From UBA3206 sp963623875 (GTDB lineage: Bacteria; Bacillota_I; Bacilli_A; Acholeplasmatales; Anaeroplasmataceae): DNA of 11,597 nucleotides. The translations under genes were made by a program, and so were the position numbers. The notes under the pieces were generated by a model. The model saw only the letters and a list, made by a program, of their open reading frames with translations. It was not told the DNA's origin and did not search any database. The stretch covers positions 1-11,597 of the forward strand of contig CAVFNL010000043.1 of assembly GCA_963623875.1 (NCBI GenBank), read 5' to 3'. Below are positions 1 through 7,946 of the stretch, piece after piece; position 1 is the first letter of the stretch, and every line of letters begins with the position of its first letter.

Positions 1-3
1 ATT

Positions 4-3000
4 ATGAATAATATAAAAGATGATATCTATTCAATACTTGAAAAATTTTATAACGATATATTCATTGAATCAGGCATTACATATATAGAACAATTTAATG
101 ATGAATTTCTAAATATTTTAAAAAAATCTAAAAAAAGTTTAGATAAATATAATGAATTATCTATTGAAACATCAAAATCATATAATACTATTACAGATTC
201 ATATAATACTGAAGTTAAATCCTTTTACGAATCATATATTAAACATCAAAATTTTGTTAAAATAGGTTCTATATTAAACATAAATAAATTTTCTAATGCG
301 ATTTCTACAGCCAAAACTGAGTTAACAAAAATCATTTCAAATAAAAAAGATGAGCAATTTATTATAACATCTAAAACAAACCCAGTTATATCAAGCCATT
401 TCAGCGAGCGCAACAACAAAATAGATGCGAATACTTACACAATCAAAAATATAGAAAACGAATATAATAAATTCATTAATAAAATATTAGATTATAAGGA
501 TGAAAAAATAGTTGAAACTTCTAAACAAAATAATATTTATATGTCTAATTATCAAAGTGCTTATTCTAACGTAAACTCCTCTTATGAAGACAATATAAAT
601 TCCCTTCGCAATGTTGTTGAAGAAATTGATAACAAAATTGAAACACTTAAACATAAATATTCTCAAAATTGTATTTCTATTGAAAAAGATTTCAATCTAG
701 CTATTGTAGGAATTCAAAAAGATTTAAAAGAAAAAGTAAACAATCTTACTACAACATATAATATCGATAAAGATTTAATAAGTAAAAAGCGTATTGAATC
801 TTCTAAAAAAAATAATGAGGATAGATCTTTTGTAATAAAAGATTTTTTTAAGCAATTAGAATCTATAAATAATTCAATAGATTTGCTTAATAAGCAAATG
901 AACGATGACTTATATTCTTCTTCGCTTCCTTATAAATTGAAAATTTTTGATATAGAAACTAAAATAAGAAAAAATTTCGAATCAATTCATAATTGTACAA
1001 GCAAAAAAGAAATTAAACTATTTAAGAAATCTAATTCTATACTTGTTAAAAACAAACTACAATTAGAAAAAGAATTAAAAAACGTTATAAATATAAATCA
1101 AAAAACTTATCAACCCATTCTTTTAGAATATGATGGCATAAAGGATTATTATGAGAGTATCAAAAATAAACAAATTAAAAAATTAGATTTAATAAATGAT
1201 ATCAACGATAACGCTACACATAATAAACTTGCCATAAGACAAATAGAATATGATCATGATGTTACAAAATATAATCAATCATCTGAAATAAAAATTCAAA
1301 GAATAAGAAATAAATTTGATTTGAAAAAGTTAAATTTATTAGAACAATATAAAACTGAACTTACTAATCTGTATATTGAAAAACAAAAGGCTCAAAAGGA
1401 AGAAAACCTTGTCTCTAACGAAATTCAATTATCAAAAAAATTAAATGAAGCAGTAACAGAAAATGCGAATAAAATTTATGATAATAAAATTTCTAAGATT
1501 TACACATCTAGCCTTCTTGAAATCGAAAAGAATAGTATCTTAAAAGATTTAAACGAATTTAAGCTTAAAAATGAAATTTTTGATTATAAAAATGAATATG
1601 ATTATCTTGAACATGAAGAATTTTTATTAAGAGATAAAAAATTAAAATCTGTTGATTTATCAATTACTCAATCTAACATTTCTTTTGAACATAACAAAAT
1701 CATTTATTCTTTAAATATTGAACAAGAAAATTTAAAAGAGGAACATATAAATGAGATTAACCTAGAAAAATATAACGACTATTGTACAACTTCTAGTGCC
1801 ATTTATAACATTAATATATTTAACAACAACAAAAAGAATATATTATTTTTATACGAAACTCTTTCTGCCATATTAAAAGATTACATATCTATTACTGAAC
1901 GTATCACAAAATCCACTCTACTTTCTATTAAACAGACATATAAAAATATGGATTCTTGTATCAATTTTCAAAAAAAATTAATGCATTATGCAAACGATAT
2001 GTTTATTGATGTTTTAAAAATTGGTGAAAAAGAGTGCCTAAAATTAATTAATGATCAAATAAATTTTGAAACAGGTTCAAAATATAAAACAAGATATAAT
2101 TCTATAGAAGTTGAATATAGAGAAAAATTTAATACTTTAAAAGATTCTAAAACAAATCTACAAAAAACATTAGATAATTATAATGATGCTACTAAAAAGT
2201 TCTATCATGAACTAGCAGATTATGAAGATAAACTTACCACTCTAAATAATAAATTTAAACGTCAAGAAATATCTAAACAAACATATACAAAGGAATCTTA
2301 TAATATAAAATATAATTTAAATAGACTTCACTCTCTAATCTCTAAAAATGATGTTAAAATTGATAAAATAAGGCATTTATTAGAACAAATCCCTCATAAA
2401 GAAAATCAAATAAATACTGAATTTGAGAAGAAAAAAAGAAAAATCAGTTTAGAACAAAAAGATGAAGCTTCTGATTTATATTTAGCAAAGAATAAATTTA
2501 AGTCTTTCTTTGATGTAACTTATAAGAATTTAAAAAATACTTCTTCAATCATTGAATCAAATTATAGTAATTATTATTCATTTATGAAAGATGCTAGAAA
2601 TATAATTTCATTTTATTTCCTACGTTCTCCTAAAGTTATGAACAAATTTTTATCTATTCTAAATAATCTTGATTATAAAATCAACAAAAAATATGATGGA
2701 TTAATAAAATCTTCTAAGAAATCATTTAATAAGCAAATGGCTATCCTTGATAAAAAATATGAAAAGAATCAACTTAACATATCACAGCGTATAGATGCAG
2801 AAAACTTAAGATATAGTCTTCAATTAAAGAATCACAATGAAAACTTAGAATTTGAGATGAATAAATTTAATGAAGAAATTCAAGCTAATAAAACCAATTA
2901 TCAACAAAAGAAAGCTAATTTAGTTGATAAATATAATAATTATTACAAAAAATATTTAATTAAATCTTCTTCTACTAGAGATAACGCCTTAGCTAATATA

Positions 3001-3372
3001 AAGCTACATGAGAAAATTAATTATAATTTATTAGAAGAAAACAAACAAAATAATTCTAAGTTGGTTATTGAATATAAAGAAAACATTTCAAAGATTGAGG
3101 AAGCAAATAAAATAAAAGTTGCTTCATACATTCAGTCGTTAAAGAATATTCCTTATGAAATTTCTCTTGAAAAACAAAATAATGATGTAAAACTAAACAA
3201 TACAATTAAAAATTTGAAGTTATCTATGAAAAATAATAAAATATCATCATTCAAGAAACGTAGAGAAATCGAATTTGAAACTAGAAGATTTGCTACTAAA
3301 ACTCAAAATAAGATAACGTATTTAAATATTTTAATAACAAAAGAAAGAAAGGCTATCGCACCAAAGCGATAA
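4..3372 (+). CDS. Very long predicted coiled-coil protein of unknown function
   Basis: I do not recognise this 1122-residue protein. It is dominated by Lys, Asn, Ile, Glu, Ser and Tyr, has no Trp, and has only about seven Gly and seven Pro in its whole length. Long charged stretches with regularly spaced Leu/Ile suggest extended helices and coiled coil. Less charged stretches near residues 597-690 and 850-890 could be small folded parts. I see no signal peptide, membrane helix, nucleotide-binding P-loop or Cys cluster. The tail is strongly basic (KKRREIEFETRRF). The ATG lies three bases from the window edge and the upstream codon is open, so the true start and ribosome site may be outside. 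The gene is visibly more AT-rich than the genes beside it. Its last residues are encoded by a terminator stem. A structural, cytoskeletal or scaffold role is inference from composition only; an SMC/Rad50-type ATPase is unlikely because both ATPase halves are missing. Confidence 0.85.
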   Translation: MNNIKDDIYSILEKFYNDIFIESGITYIEQFNDEFLNILKKSKKSLDKYNELSIETSKSYNTITDSYNTEVKSFYESYIKHQNFVKIGSILNINKFSNAISTAKTELTKIISNKKDEQFIITSKTNPVISSHFSERNNKIDANTYTIKNIENEYNKFINKILDYKDEKIVETSKQNNIYMSNYQSAYSNVNSSYEDNINSLRNVVEEIDNKIETLKHKYSQNCISIEKDFNLAIVGIQKDLKEKVNNLTTTYNIDKDLISKKRIESSKKNNEDRSFVIKDFFKQLESINNSIDLLNKQMNDDLYSSSLPYKLKIFDIETKIRKNFESIHNCTSKKEIKLFKKSNSILVKNKLQLEKELKNVININQKTYQPILLEYDGIKDYYESIKNKQIKKLDLINDINDNATHNKLAIRQIEYDHDVTKYNQSSEIKIQRIRNKFDLKKLNLLEQYKTELTNLYIEKQKAQKEENLVSNEIQLSKKLNEAVTENANKIYDNKISKIYTSSLLEIEKNSILKDLNEFKLKNEIFDYKNEYDYLEHEEFLLRDKKLKSVDLSITQSNISFEHNKIIYSLNIEQENLKEEHINEINLEKYNDYCTTSSAIYNINIFNNNKKNILFLYETLSAILKDYISITERITKSTLLSIKQTYKNMDSCINFQKKLMHYANDMFIDVLKIGEKECLKLINDQINFETGSKYKTRYNSIEVEYREKFNTLKDSKTNLQKTLDNYNDATKKFYHELADYEDKLTTLNNKFKRQEISKQTYTKESYNIKYNLNRLHSLISKNDVKIDKIRHLLEQIPHKENQINTEFEKKKRKISLEQKDEASDLYLAKNKFKSFFDVTYKNLKNTSSIIESNYSNYYSFMKDARNIISFYFLRSPKVMNKFLSILNNLDYKINKKYDGLIKSSKKSFNKQMAILDKKYEKNQLNISQRIDAENLRYSLQLKNHNENLEFEMNKFNEEIQANKTNYQQKKANLVDKYNNYYKKYLIKSSSTRDNALANIKLHEKINYNLLEENKQNNSKLVIEYKENISKIEEANKIKVASYIQSLKNIPYEISLEKQNNDVKLNNTIKNLKLSMKNNKISSFKKRREIEFETRRFATKTQNKITYLNILITKERKAIAPKR

Positions 3373-3385
3373 GCCTTTTATTTTT
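3349..3385. terminator. Bidirectional rho-independent terminator between convergent genes
   Basis: AAGGCTATCGC (3349-3359) pairs with GCGATAAGCCTT (3366-3377), with one bulged base and a six-base loop. On the + strand the stem runs into TTTTATTTTT. On the - strand it runs into TTTCTTTCTTTT. It therefore can end both the long coiled-coil gene and the hisS-to-rluD operon. The stem overlaps the last codons and stop of the + strand gene, and the rluD stop lies at its other edge. Confidence 0.9.
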
Positions 3386-4280
3386 CTAATGTGTTTAAAT
3401 AATCTGTAAAGTATTTTGGAAGTTCTGATGTAAATTCTAAATATTCTTTAGTTTTTGGATGAGTAAATCCTAAAACTTTTGCGTGTAGGTATTGACCTGT
3501 TTCACTTATAAGTTTCTTATTTCCATATTCAGGGTCTCCTACTAAAGGGTGCCCTATATATTTCATATGAACTCTTATTTGATGAGTACGTCCTGTTTCA
3601 AGTTTGAATTCACATAAAGTGAATTTTTTATATCTTTCAAGTACTCTAAAATTAGTAATAGCCTCTTTTCCATCTTTTGATACTGCCATTTTCTTTCGGT
3701 CATCTTTATCACGGCCTATTGGCGCATCTATTCTTCCTCTTTCTTCACTAATAACACCAGATACTAAACCTACATAAAGTCTTGTAACAGTATGATTTTT
3801 TAACTGCTCTTCTAAACTTTTAACTGCAAAATCGTTTTTCGCAACCATTAAAAGCCCTGATGTGTTTTTATCAATTCTATGAACAATTCCTGGTCTTACT
3901 TCATTTTTAATACCTGTTAAGTCTGAAACTTGATATAAAAGTCCATTTACAAGTGTTCCTTCATGATTACCAGCTGCAGGATGAACAACCATACCCGTAG
4001 GTTTATCAACAACAAGCACATCTTCATCTTCATAAATAATATTAAGATTTAAATCTTCAGCTTTTACATCTAATTCTTTAACCTCTGTTTCAAGACAATC
4101 TATAACGTCGTTATAACAAACTATATAAGATGGTTTAGCATTAACATTATTTACAAGAATTTTATTATTATCTATCAAATTTGATATATAAGATCTTGAT
4201 AAGTCATCATTATATTGCTTTAAATATTTATCAAGTCTAATACCACTATCATTTTTTGAAACTATATACTTTTTAAGCAT
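3378..4280 (-). CDS. rluD: RluA-family 23S rRNA pseudouridine synthase (RluD/YlyB-like)
   Basis: This enzyme isomerises specific uridines of large-subunit rRNA to pseudouridine. At 300 residues it is a normal length for RluD/YlyB. An S4 RNA-binding domain spans about residues 13-65 (SGIRLDKYL...VNNVNAKPSYIV). The catalytic domain follows, with DKPTGMVVHPA at 92-102, the catalytic aspartate D137 in the HRIDKNTSG motif, and the conserved RTHQIRVH at 231-238. The start overlaps the end of lspA by eight nucleotides, and its AAGGAG ribosome site (about 4288-4293) encodes a Lys-Glu pair of LspA, so the two are probably translationally coupled. The lspA-rluD order is the same as in Bacillus. It is the last gene of the T-box operon and ends at the bidirectional terminator. 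Family certain; exact target uridines inferred from the neighbourhood. Confidence 0.95.
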   Translation of the reverse strand: MLKKYIVSKNDSGIRLDKYLKQYNDDLSRSYISNLIDNNKILVNNVNAKPSYIVCYNDVIDCLETEVKELDVKAEDLNLNIIYEDEDVLVVDKPTGMVVHPAAGNHEGTLVNGLLYQVSDLTGIKNEVRPGIVHRIDKNTSGLLMVAKNDFAVKSLEEQLKNHTVTRLYVGLVSGVISEERGRIDAPIGRDKDDRKKMAVSKDGKEAITNFRVLERYKKFTLCEFKLETGRTHQIRVHMKYIGHPLVGDPEYGNKKLISETGQYLHAKVLGFTHPKTKEYLEFTSELPKYFTDYLNTLEK

Positions 4281-4758
4281 CTTTCTTCTCCTTTAAAAAT
4301 AATAGCCAAATTGCCGCAATTATTATACCTACTACAAGCAAAATATCCGCAACGTTATAAATAGGCCATGAATAAGATCCTATATTCATACCCACAAAAT
4401 CAATAACTCCATCTCTTAATTTAAATACAGTAAGGAAACGATCAATCATATTTCCAACACATCCACCAAGGCAAAATCCTAATGCAAGTCCAGGTAAAAT
4501 GTTTTTTCTAAATGATTTTATATATTTAATAGTAACAACAATAAAAATTATAGTTGCAACTAAAGAAATTAATGCAAGTCCTAAAGTATTATCATCCATG
4601 ATAGACCAACCAGCACCGGTATTGTAAGTTTTTGTTATATATAAAAATCCATCGACTATATCTATATTTTCACCAGTTTTTAAATTAATTTCAACTAATG
4701 TTTTACTAAATTGATCTAAAAGTATCGATAATGTTGCGATTATAAATACAATCCACAT
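4273..4758 (-). CDS. lspA: Lipoprotein signal peptidase (signal peptidase II)
   Basis: LspA is a membrane aspartyl protease that removes the signal peptide of diacylglyceryl-modified prolipoproteins at the lipobox Cys. The 161-residue protein has four hydrophobic segments (about 2-16, 59-80, 87-104, 133-154) and the family motifs in order: LDQFSK at 14-19, YNTGAGWS at 45-52, GNMIDR with catalytic D106, and YNVAD with catalytic D138. Its ribosome site AGGAGG (4765-4770) is formed by the last two Arg codons of the upstream membrane protein gene, only three bases lie between that stop and this ATG, and the gene overlaps rluD by eight. It predicts that this organism makes lipoproteins. Assignment is secure. 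Confidence 0.97.
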   Translation of the reverse strand: MWIVFIIATLSILLDQFSKTLVEINLKTGENIDIVDGFLYITKTYNTGAGWSIMDDNTLGLALISLVATIIFIVVTIKYIKSFRKNILPGLALGFCLGGCVGNMIDRFLTVFKLRDGVIDFVGMNIGSYSWPIYNVADILLVVGIIIAAIWLLFLKEKKDA

Positions 4759-4761
4759 AAC

Positions 4762-5118
4762 TTACCTCCTTAAAATTAAATATATTGTAAAAGTTATTAC
4801 TACTACAACTAACGAAAATATAAAGCCTACAATATAAAAAGTATTTTTATTACTATATGTTTCTAATTCATATTGTTTTATAAAAGATAATAAGAATTTA
4901 ATATATATCATAATCAATATTATAAATAATATATGAAGTATTATAATTAATAATATTTCTAGTTCATAATATAAATATAGTAAATTAATATCTAATAAAA
5001 CAAATGGTAGTATAAAAAAGGCTGAAATTATAAGCGATAATAAATTATATAATATCCTTTTTTTTGTAGGTACAATTCCTTCTATTTCATCGTAAAGCGC
5101 TAAAAACTTTTTAAACAT
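4762..5118 (-). CDS. Small three-helix membrane protein of unknown function
   Basis: I do not recognise this 118-residue protein. It begins with a short amphipathic, presumably cytoplasmic stretch (residues 1-22, including LALYDEIEGIVPTKKR). Three hydrophobic segments follow at about 23-44, 47-80 (long enough for a tilted helix) and 93-116, and it ends in Arg-Arg. No catalytic or metal-binding motif is visible. The start is supported by GGAGG at 5128-5132, nine bases upstream and inside the preceding protease gene. The two genes overlap by eight nucleotides. The final AGG-AGG codons serve as the ribosome site of lspA three bases downstream. Its tight place between a membrane-anchored protease and lspA suggests an envelope role, but this is context only. 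Confidence 0.85.
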   Translation of the reverse strand: MFKKFLALYDEIEGIVPTKKRILYNLLSLIISAFFILPFVLLDINLLYLYYELEILLIIILHILFIILIMIYIKFLLSFIKQYELETYSNKNTFYIVGFIFSLVVVVITFTIYLILRR

Positions 5119-6145
5119 TTTCTAACGCCTCCACTGCTTCTTCAAAACTTGATACTTTAACAAAAGCCATTCTTTTTCTTTTTTTACCAAGTTTTAAATA
5201 TTGATTATATCCATCCTGACAGTTAGCCTCAGGGCATAAAAATATATCCGCCTTATTTTTGTAAGACGCAACAACCTTCTGCTCAATTCCACCAATTGCG
5301 CCAACATTACCAATAATATCAATCGTTCCTGTGCCTACTATTCTTTTAGAATTTTTTATATCTTTATTTGTAAGTTTTTGATAAATTTCTAATGTTTGCA
5401 TAAGTCCTGCAGAAGGTCCTACAGAATTAATAGGATTTATAGAAAGTTTGGGAGATGCATTAGAATAGTCTACATCATATTTTTTATATATAGATATATT
5501 TGAATATGTTTTATCATCTTTAATATAGTTTGAAGAATTAGAATTTAGGGTTAAAGATAATAATTTATTATCCCTTAATAGTTCAACTGTTGAACCTTCA
5601 TACATACTAATGTATGCTTTATATAAAGCATCCTCACCATCTATATTTGATACACCATTGATACTAGTTATAATATCTCCTAATTTAAATTGCATCAAAT
5701 CAGAAATAATATAATAATTTATGATTAATCCTTTAAAACTATATGAAAGTTTAATATTAGAATTTATCTGAGATGCACTTGTATAAGCTTTTATAATAGA
5801 CGCTTCAAGTGATTGATTCTTTTGAATAATACCCATTTTATTAGTATCTTGTGCTGAAAAATATGAATAGTTTTGAGATGGTTCATAAACAGTAGCGTTA
5901 TTATCAAGTGTTGTTACCCATTTTTGAAATATTGATATTTTATCAGTGTCATAGACAAAAACACTATTTAATGATCCTTTTGAAATGGTGCTATTTTCTA
6001 CTTCAAAAATAGTATCTAAATTAGAAATTCCACCGGTAGTTGTTGCACTATAATTAGTTTTAAATAGGCATATAACTAATACAAAAATAAAGAATGGAAT
6101 ATATAATAAGAAAAGTATTTTATATTTTTTAATCACGTACTTCAT
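5111..6145 (-). CDS. Membrane-anchored PDZ-Lon serine protease (SepM/YlbL-like)
   Basis: This 344-residue protein has one N-terminal membrane helix (about 10-28) behind Lys-rich residues, so the rest is predicted outside. A PDZ domain (about 137-200, with FKLGDIITSINGVSN) is followed by a Lon-type proteolytic domain. The Ser-Lys dyad is S245 in GPSAG and K290 in GGIEQKV. Length and domain order match the SepM/YlbL family, whose streptococcal member trims a competence-stimulating peptide; the substrate here is unknown. C304 and C309 sit in an unusual CPEANC stretch of the Lon domain. The ATG overlaps comEB by 17 nucleotides and lacks a strong ribosome site; a GTG three codons later would give an eight-base overlap and is an alternative. 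It overlaps the next membrane protein gene by eight bases. Confidence 0.93.
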   Translation of the reverse strand: MKYVIKKYKILFLLYIPFFIFVLVICLFKTNYSATTTGGISNLDTIFEVENSTISKGSLNSVFVYDTDKISIFQKWVTTLDNNATVYEPSQNYSYFSAQDTNKMGIIQKNQSLEASIIKAYTSASQINSNIKLSYSFKGLIINYYIISDLMQFKLGDIITSINGVSNIDGEDALYKAYISMYEGSTVELLRDNKLLSLTLNSNSSNYIKDDKTYSNISIYKKYDVDYSNASPKLSINPINSVGPSAGLMQTLEIYQKLTNKDIKNSKRIVGTGTIDIIGNVGAIGGIEQKVVASYKNKADIFLCPEANCQDGYNQYLKLGKKRKRMAFVKVSSFEEAVEALENV

Positions 6146-6617
6146 TGATATCTACTTTTAAGACCTCATCAAGTTTTTCGTATGTAACATTAGCCGCATC
6201 AAACATTCTACGGGAAGCTATATTAGAGTCTGAGTCTTTATATTTATCATCCATAAAAATGATATGTTTAATACCTGACTGAATGATTAGCTTTGCGCAG
6301 TCATTACATGGAAATAGTGAAACATAAAGTGTAGTACCATCTAAAGATGAAATATTAGAGTTCAGTATAGCATTAGCTTCTGCATGAACTACATAAGGAT
6401 ATTTAGTATCTAAACTATCTTCTTTATCGTTTCCCCATGGAAATGTTTTATCATCACATCCCATAGGAAAACCATTGTATCCAATACCTACAATTCTCTT
6501 TTTTTGATTTACTATACATGCTCCAACTTTAGTATGAGGGTCTTTACTCCTTTTTGCTGATAATAATGCAACTCCCATAAAATACTCATCCCAGGATATA
6601 TATTCTTTATTTAGCAT
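6129..6617 (-). CDS. comEB: dCMP deaminase (ComEB family)
   Basis: The product is a 162-residue zinc-dependent deoxycytidylate deaminase, which converts dCMP to dUMP to feed dTMP synthesis. The zinc site is visible: H78 and catalytic E80 in VHAEANAI, and C104/C107 in PCNDC. The N-terminal DPHTKVGACIV (26-36) and the GYNGFPMGCDD stretch (46-56) are typical of the family, which includes ComEB of the Bacillus comE locus. GGAGGT (6623-6628) lies five bases upstream of the ATG, and the gap from aspS is 16 nt. Here it is not beside comEA/comEC but follows hisS-aspS, so I infer a nucleotide-supply role rather than competence. Confidence 0.95.
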   Translation of the reverse strand: MLNKEYISWDEYFMGVALLSAKRSKDPHTKVGACIVNQKKRIVGIGYNGFPMGCDDKTFPWGNDKEDSLDTKYPYVVHAEANAILNSNISSLDGTTLYVSLFPCNDCAKLIIQSGIKHIIFMDDKYKDSDSNIASRRMFDAANVTYEKLDEVLKVDINEVRD

Positions 6618-6633
6618 AAAATACCTCCAAAAA

Positions 6634-7935
6634 TTATGGATTTAATCTATCTGGTCCACGGAATATAAATTCAGCCTCTTTAATTCCTACATTAAATATT
6701 AACATAGTCATTCTATCAACACCAATCGCAAATCCTCCATGAGGTGGTACACCATATTTGAAGAATTCAAGATAGAATTCAATGTCTTTTCCTAAACCTT
6801 TTTCAGCAGCTTGCGCCTTTAAGATATCATATCTATGTTCACGTTGTGCACCAGTTGTGATTTCGCAACCCTTCCAAATGAGGTCATATCCACAAGGAAC
6901 ACCTTCCTCATTTCTCATATGATAGAAGGCTCTATTTTCTTTAGAATATCCTGTAACAAACAAGAATTCATGACCATATTTGTCCATTGCAAATTGTTTG
7001 CACATTCTTTCTCCTTCAGTTGTTAAATCACCTTTTTCACTTTCATCAACCTTATAACCATATCTTTGTTCAAGTTCATCATATAAATCATGTAAATCAA
7101 TACGTGGGAATGGTTTTGTAGGTACAACAATATCAATTCCAAATACTTCTTTAATTTTATCTTTATATTTTTCTGAAACTTTTTCTAAAGCATAAGTTAC
7201 AAGGTCTTCTTCCATTTTCATTACATCTTCATATGAATTAATATATGAGAATTCAAGATCAAAAGATGTAAATTCTGTTGAATGTTTACGAGACGCAAAC
7301 TTCTCAGCTCTAAATACAGGCCCTGTTTCATAAATACGCTCTAAACCAGAAGACATTGCCATTTGTTTATAAAATTGAGGAGATTGAGCAAGATATGCAT
7401 TTGTATCAAAATAATCCACCTTAAATACACCTGCTCCTGATTCGGATTCAGCTCCTATAAGTTTAGGCGTGTGAATTTCAATAAAATCATTACTATTTAA
7501 GAATTCTCTCATAGCATTTACAAAGCATGATTGAACTTCAAACATTAATGTATTTTTATCAGTTCTTATATCAATCCATCTATAATCAAGTCTTAAATCA
7601 ATGTTTGTTTCTTCTCCTTTAGGTGCAACTATTGGTGAAGGGGAAGCAATGCTTTCAATTTTAATTGTATCAGGATACATTTCCATTCCATTTAATTTAA
7701 CATATTCACTAGCTTTTACCATACCTTCACATGTTATTACAGAATCTACTGTGATTTGGTCTAAAATTGGATTTAAATCTTCATGAGCTGCTTTTTCAAC
7801 TGTGATTTGTAGTTTTCCTGAAATATCACGAAGTACTATAAAGCACATAGCTTTTTTATTTCTTATAGTTTCAACAAATCCTGAAACTTTATTAACTTCT
7901 TCTAATTTAATATTTTTAATTTTTGTTCTTTCCAT
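6634..7935 (-). CDS. aspS: Aspartyl-tRNA synthetase, archaeal/eukaryal type, possibly non-discriminating
   Basis: This class II enzyme attaches Asp to tRNA-Asp and, if non-discriminating, also to tRNA-Asn for later amidation. An N-terminal OB-fold anticodon domain (about 1-100) is followed by the catalytic core: GAESESGAGVF at 161-171, YLAQSPQFYKQ at 181-191, motif 2 FRAE at 208-211, QREHRYD at 364-370 and motif 3 GGFAIGVDR at 400-408. It ends GPDRLNP. At 433 residues it lacks the GAD insertion of the roughly 590-residue bacterial AspRS, so it belongs to the short archaeal type seen as AspRS2 in some bacteria. The OB position that is Trp in discriminating and His in non-discriminating archaeal enzymes is here Glu (GFVET, by eye alignment), so tRNA specificity is undecided. 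The stop of hisS lies 11 nt upstream; AGGAG (7942-7946) precedes the ATG. Confidence 0.93.
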   Translation of the reverse strand: MERTKIKNIKLEEVNKVSGFVETIRNKKAMCFIVLRDISGKLQITVEKAAHEDLNPILDQITVDSVITCEGMVKASEYVKLNGMEMYPDTIKIESIASPSPIVAPKGEETNIDLRLDYRWIDIRTDKNTLMFEVQSCFVNAMREFLNSNDFIEIHTPKLIGAESESGAGVFKVDYFDTNAYLAQSPQFYKQMAMSSGLERIYETGPVFRAEKFASRKHSTEFTSFDLEFSYINSYEDVMKMEEDLVTYALEKVSEKYKDKIKEVFGIDIVVPTKPFPRIDLHDLYDELEQRYGYKVDESEKGDLTTEGERMCKQFAMDKYGHEFLFVTGYSKENRAFYHMRNEEGVPCGYDLIWKGCEITTGAQREHRYDILKAQAAEKGLGKDIEFYLEFFKYGVPPHGGFAIGVDRMTMLIFNVGIKEAEFIFRGPDRLNP

Positions 7936-7946
7936 AATAAACTCCT

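Noticed and set aside
4..3372. SMC/Rad50-type ATPase for the long coiled-coil gene
   Set aside because: No Walker A, signature or Walker B motif and no globular ends in the visible protein.
6835..7026. 63-codon open frame on the + strand
   Set aside because: It lies antisense within aspS, has no ribosome site and overlaps conserved catalytic motifs of the real gene.
7601..7786. 61-codon open frame on the + strand
   Set aside because: Antisense shadow within the anticodon-domain part of aspS, with no supporting signal.
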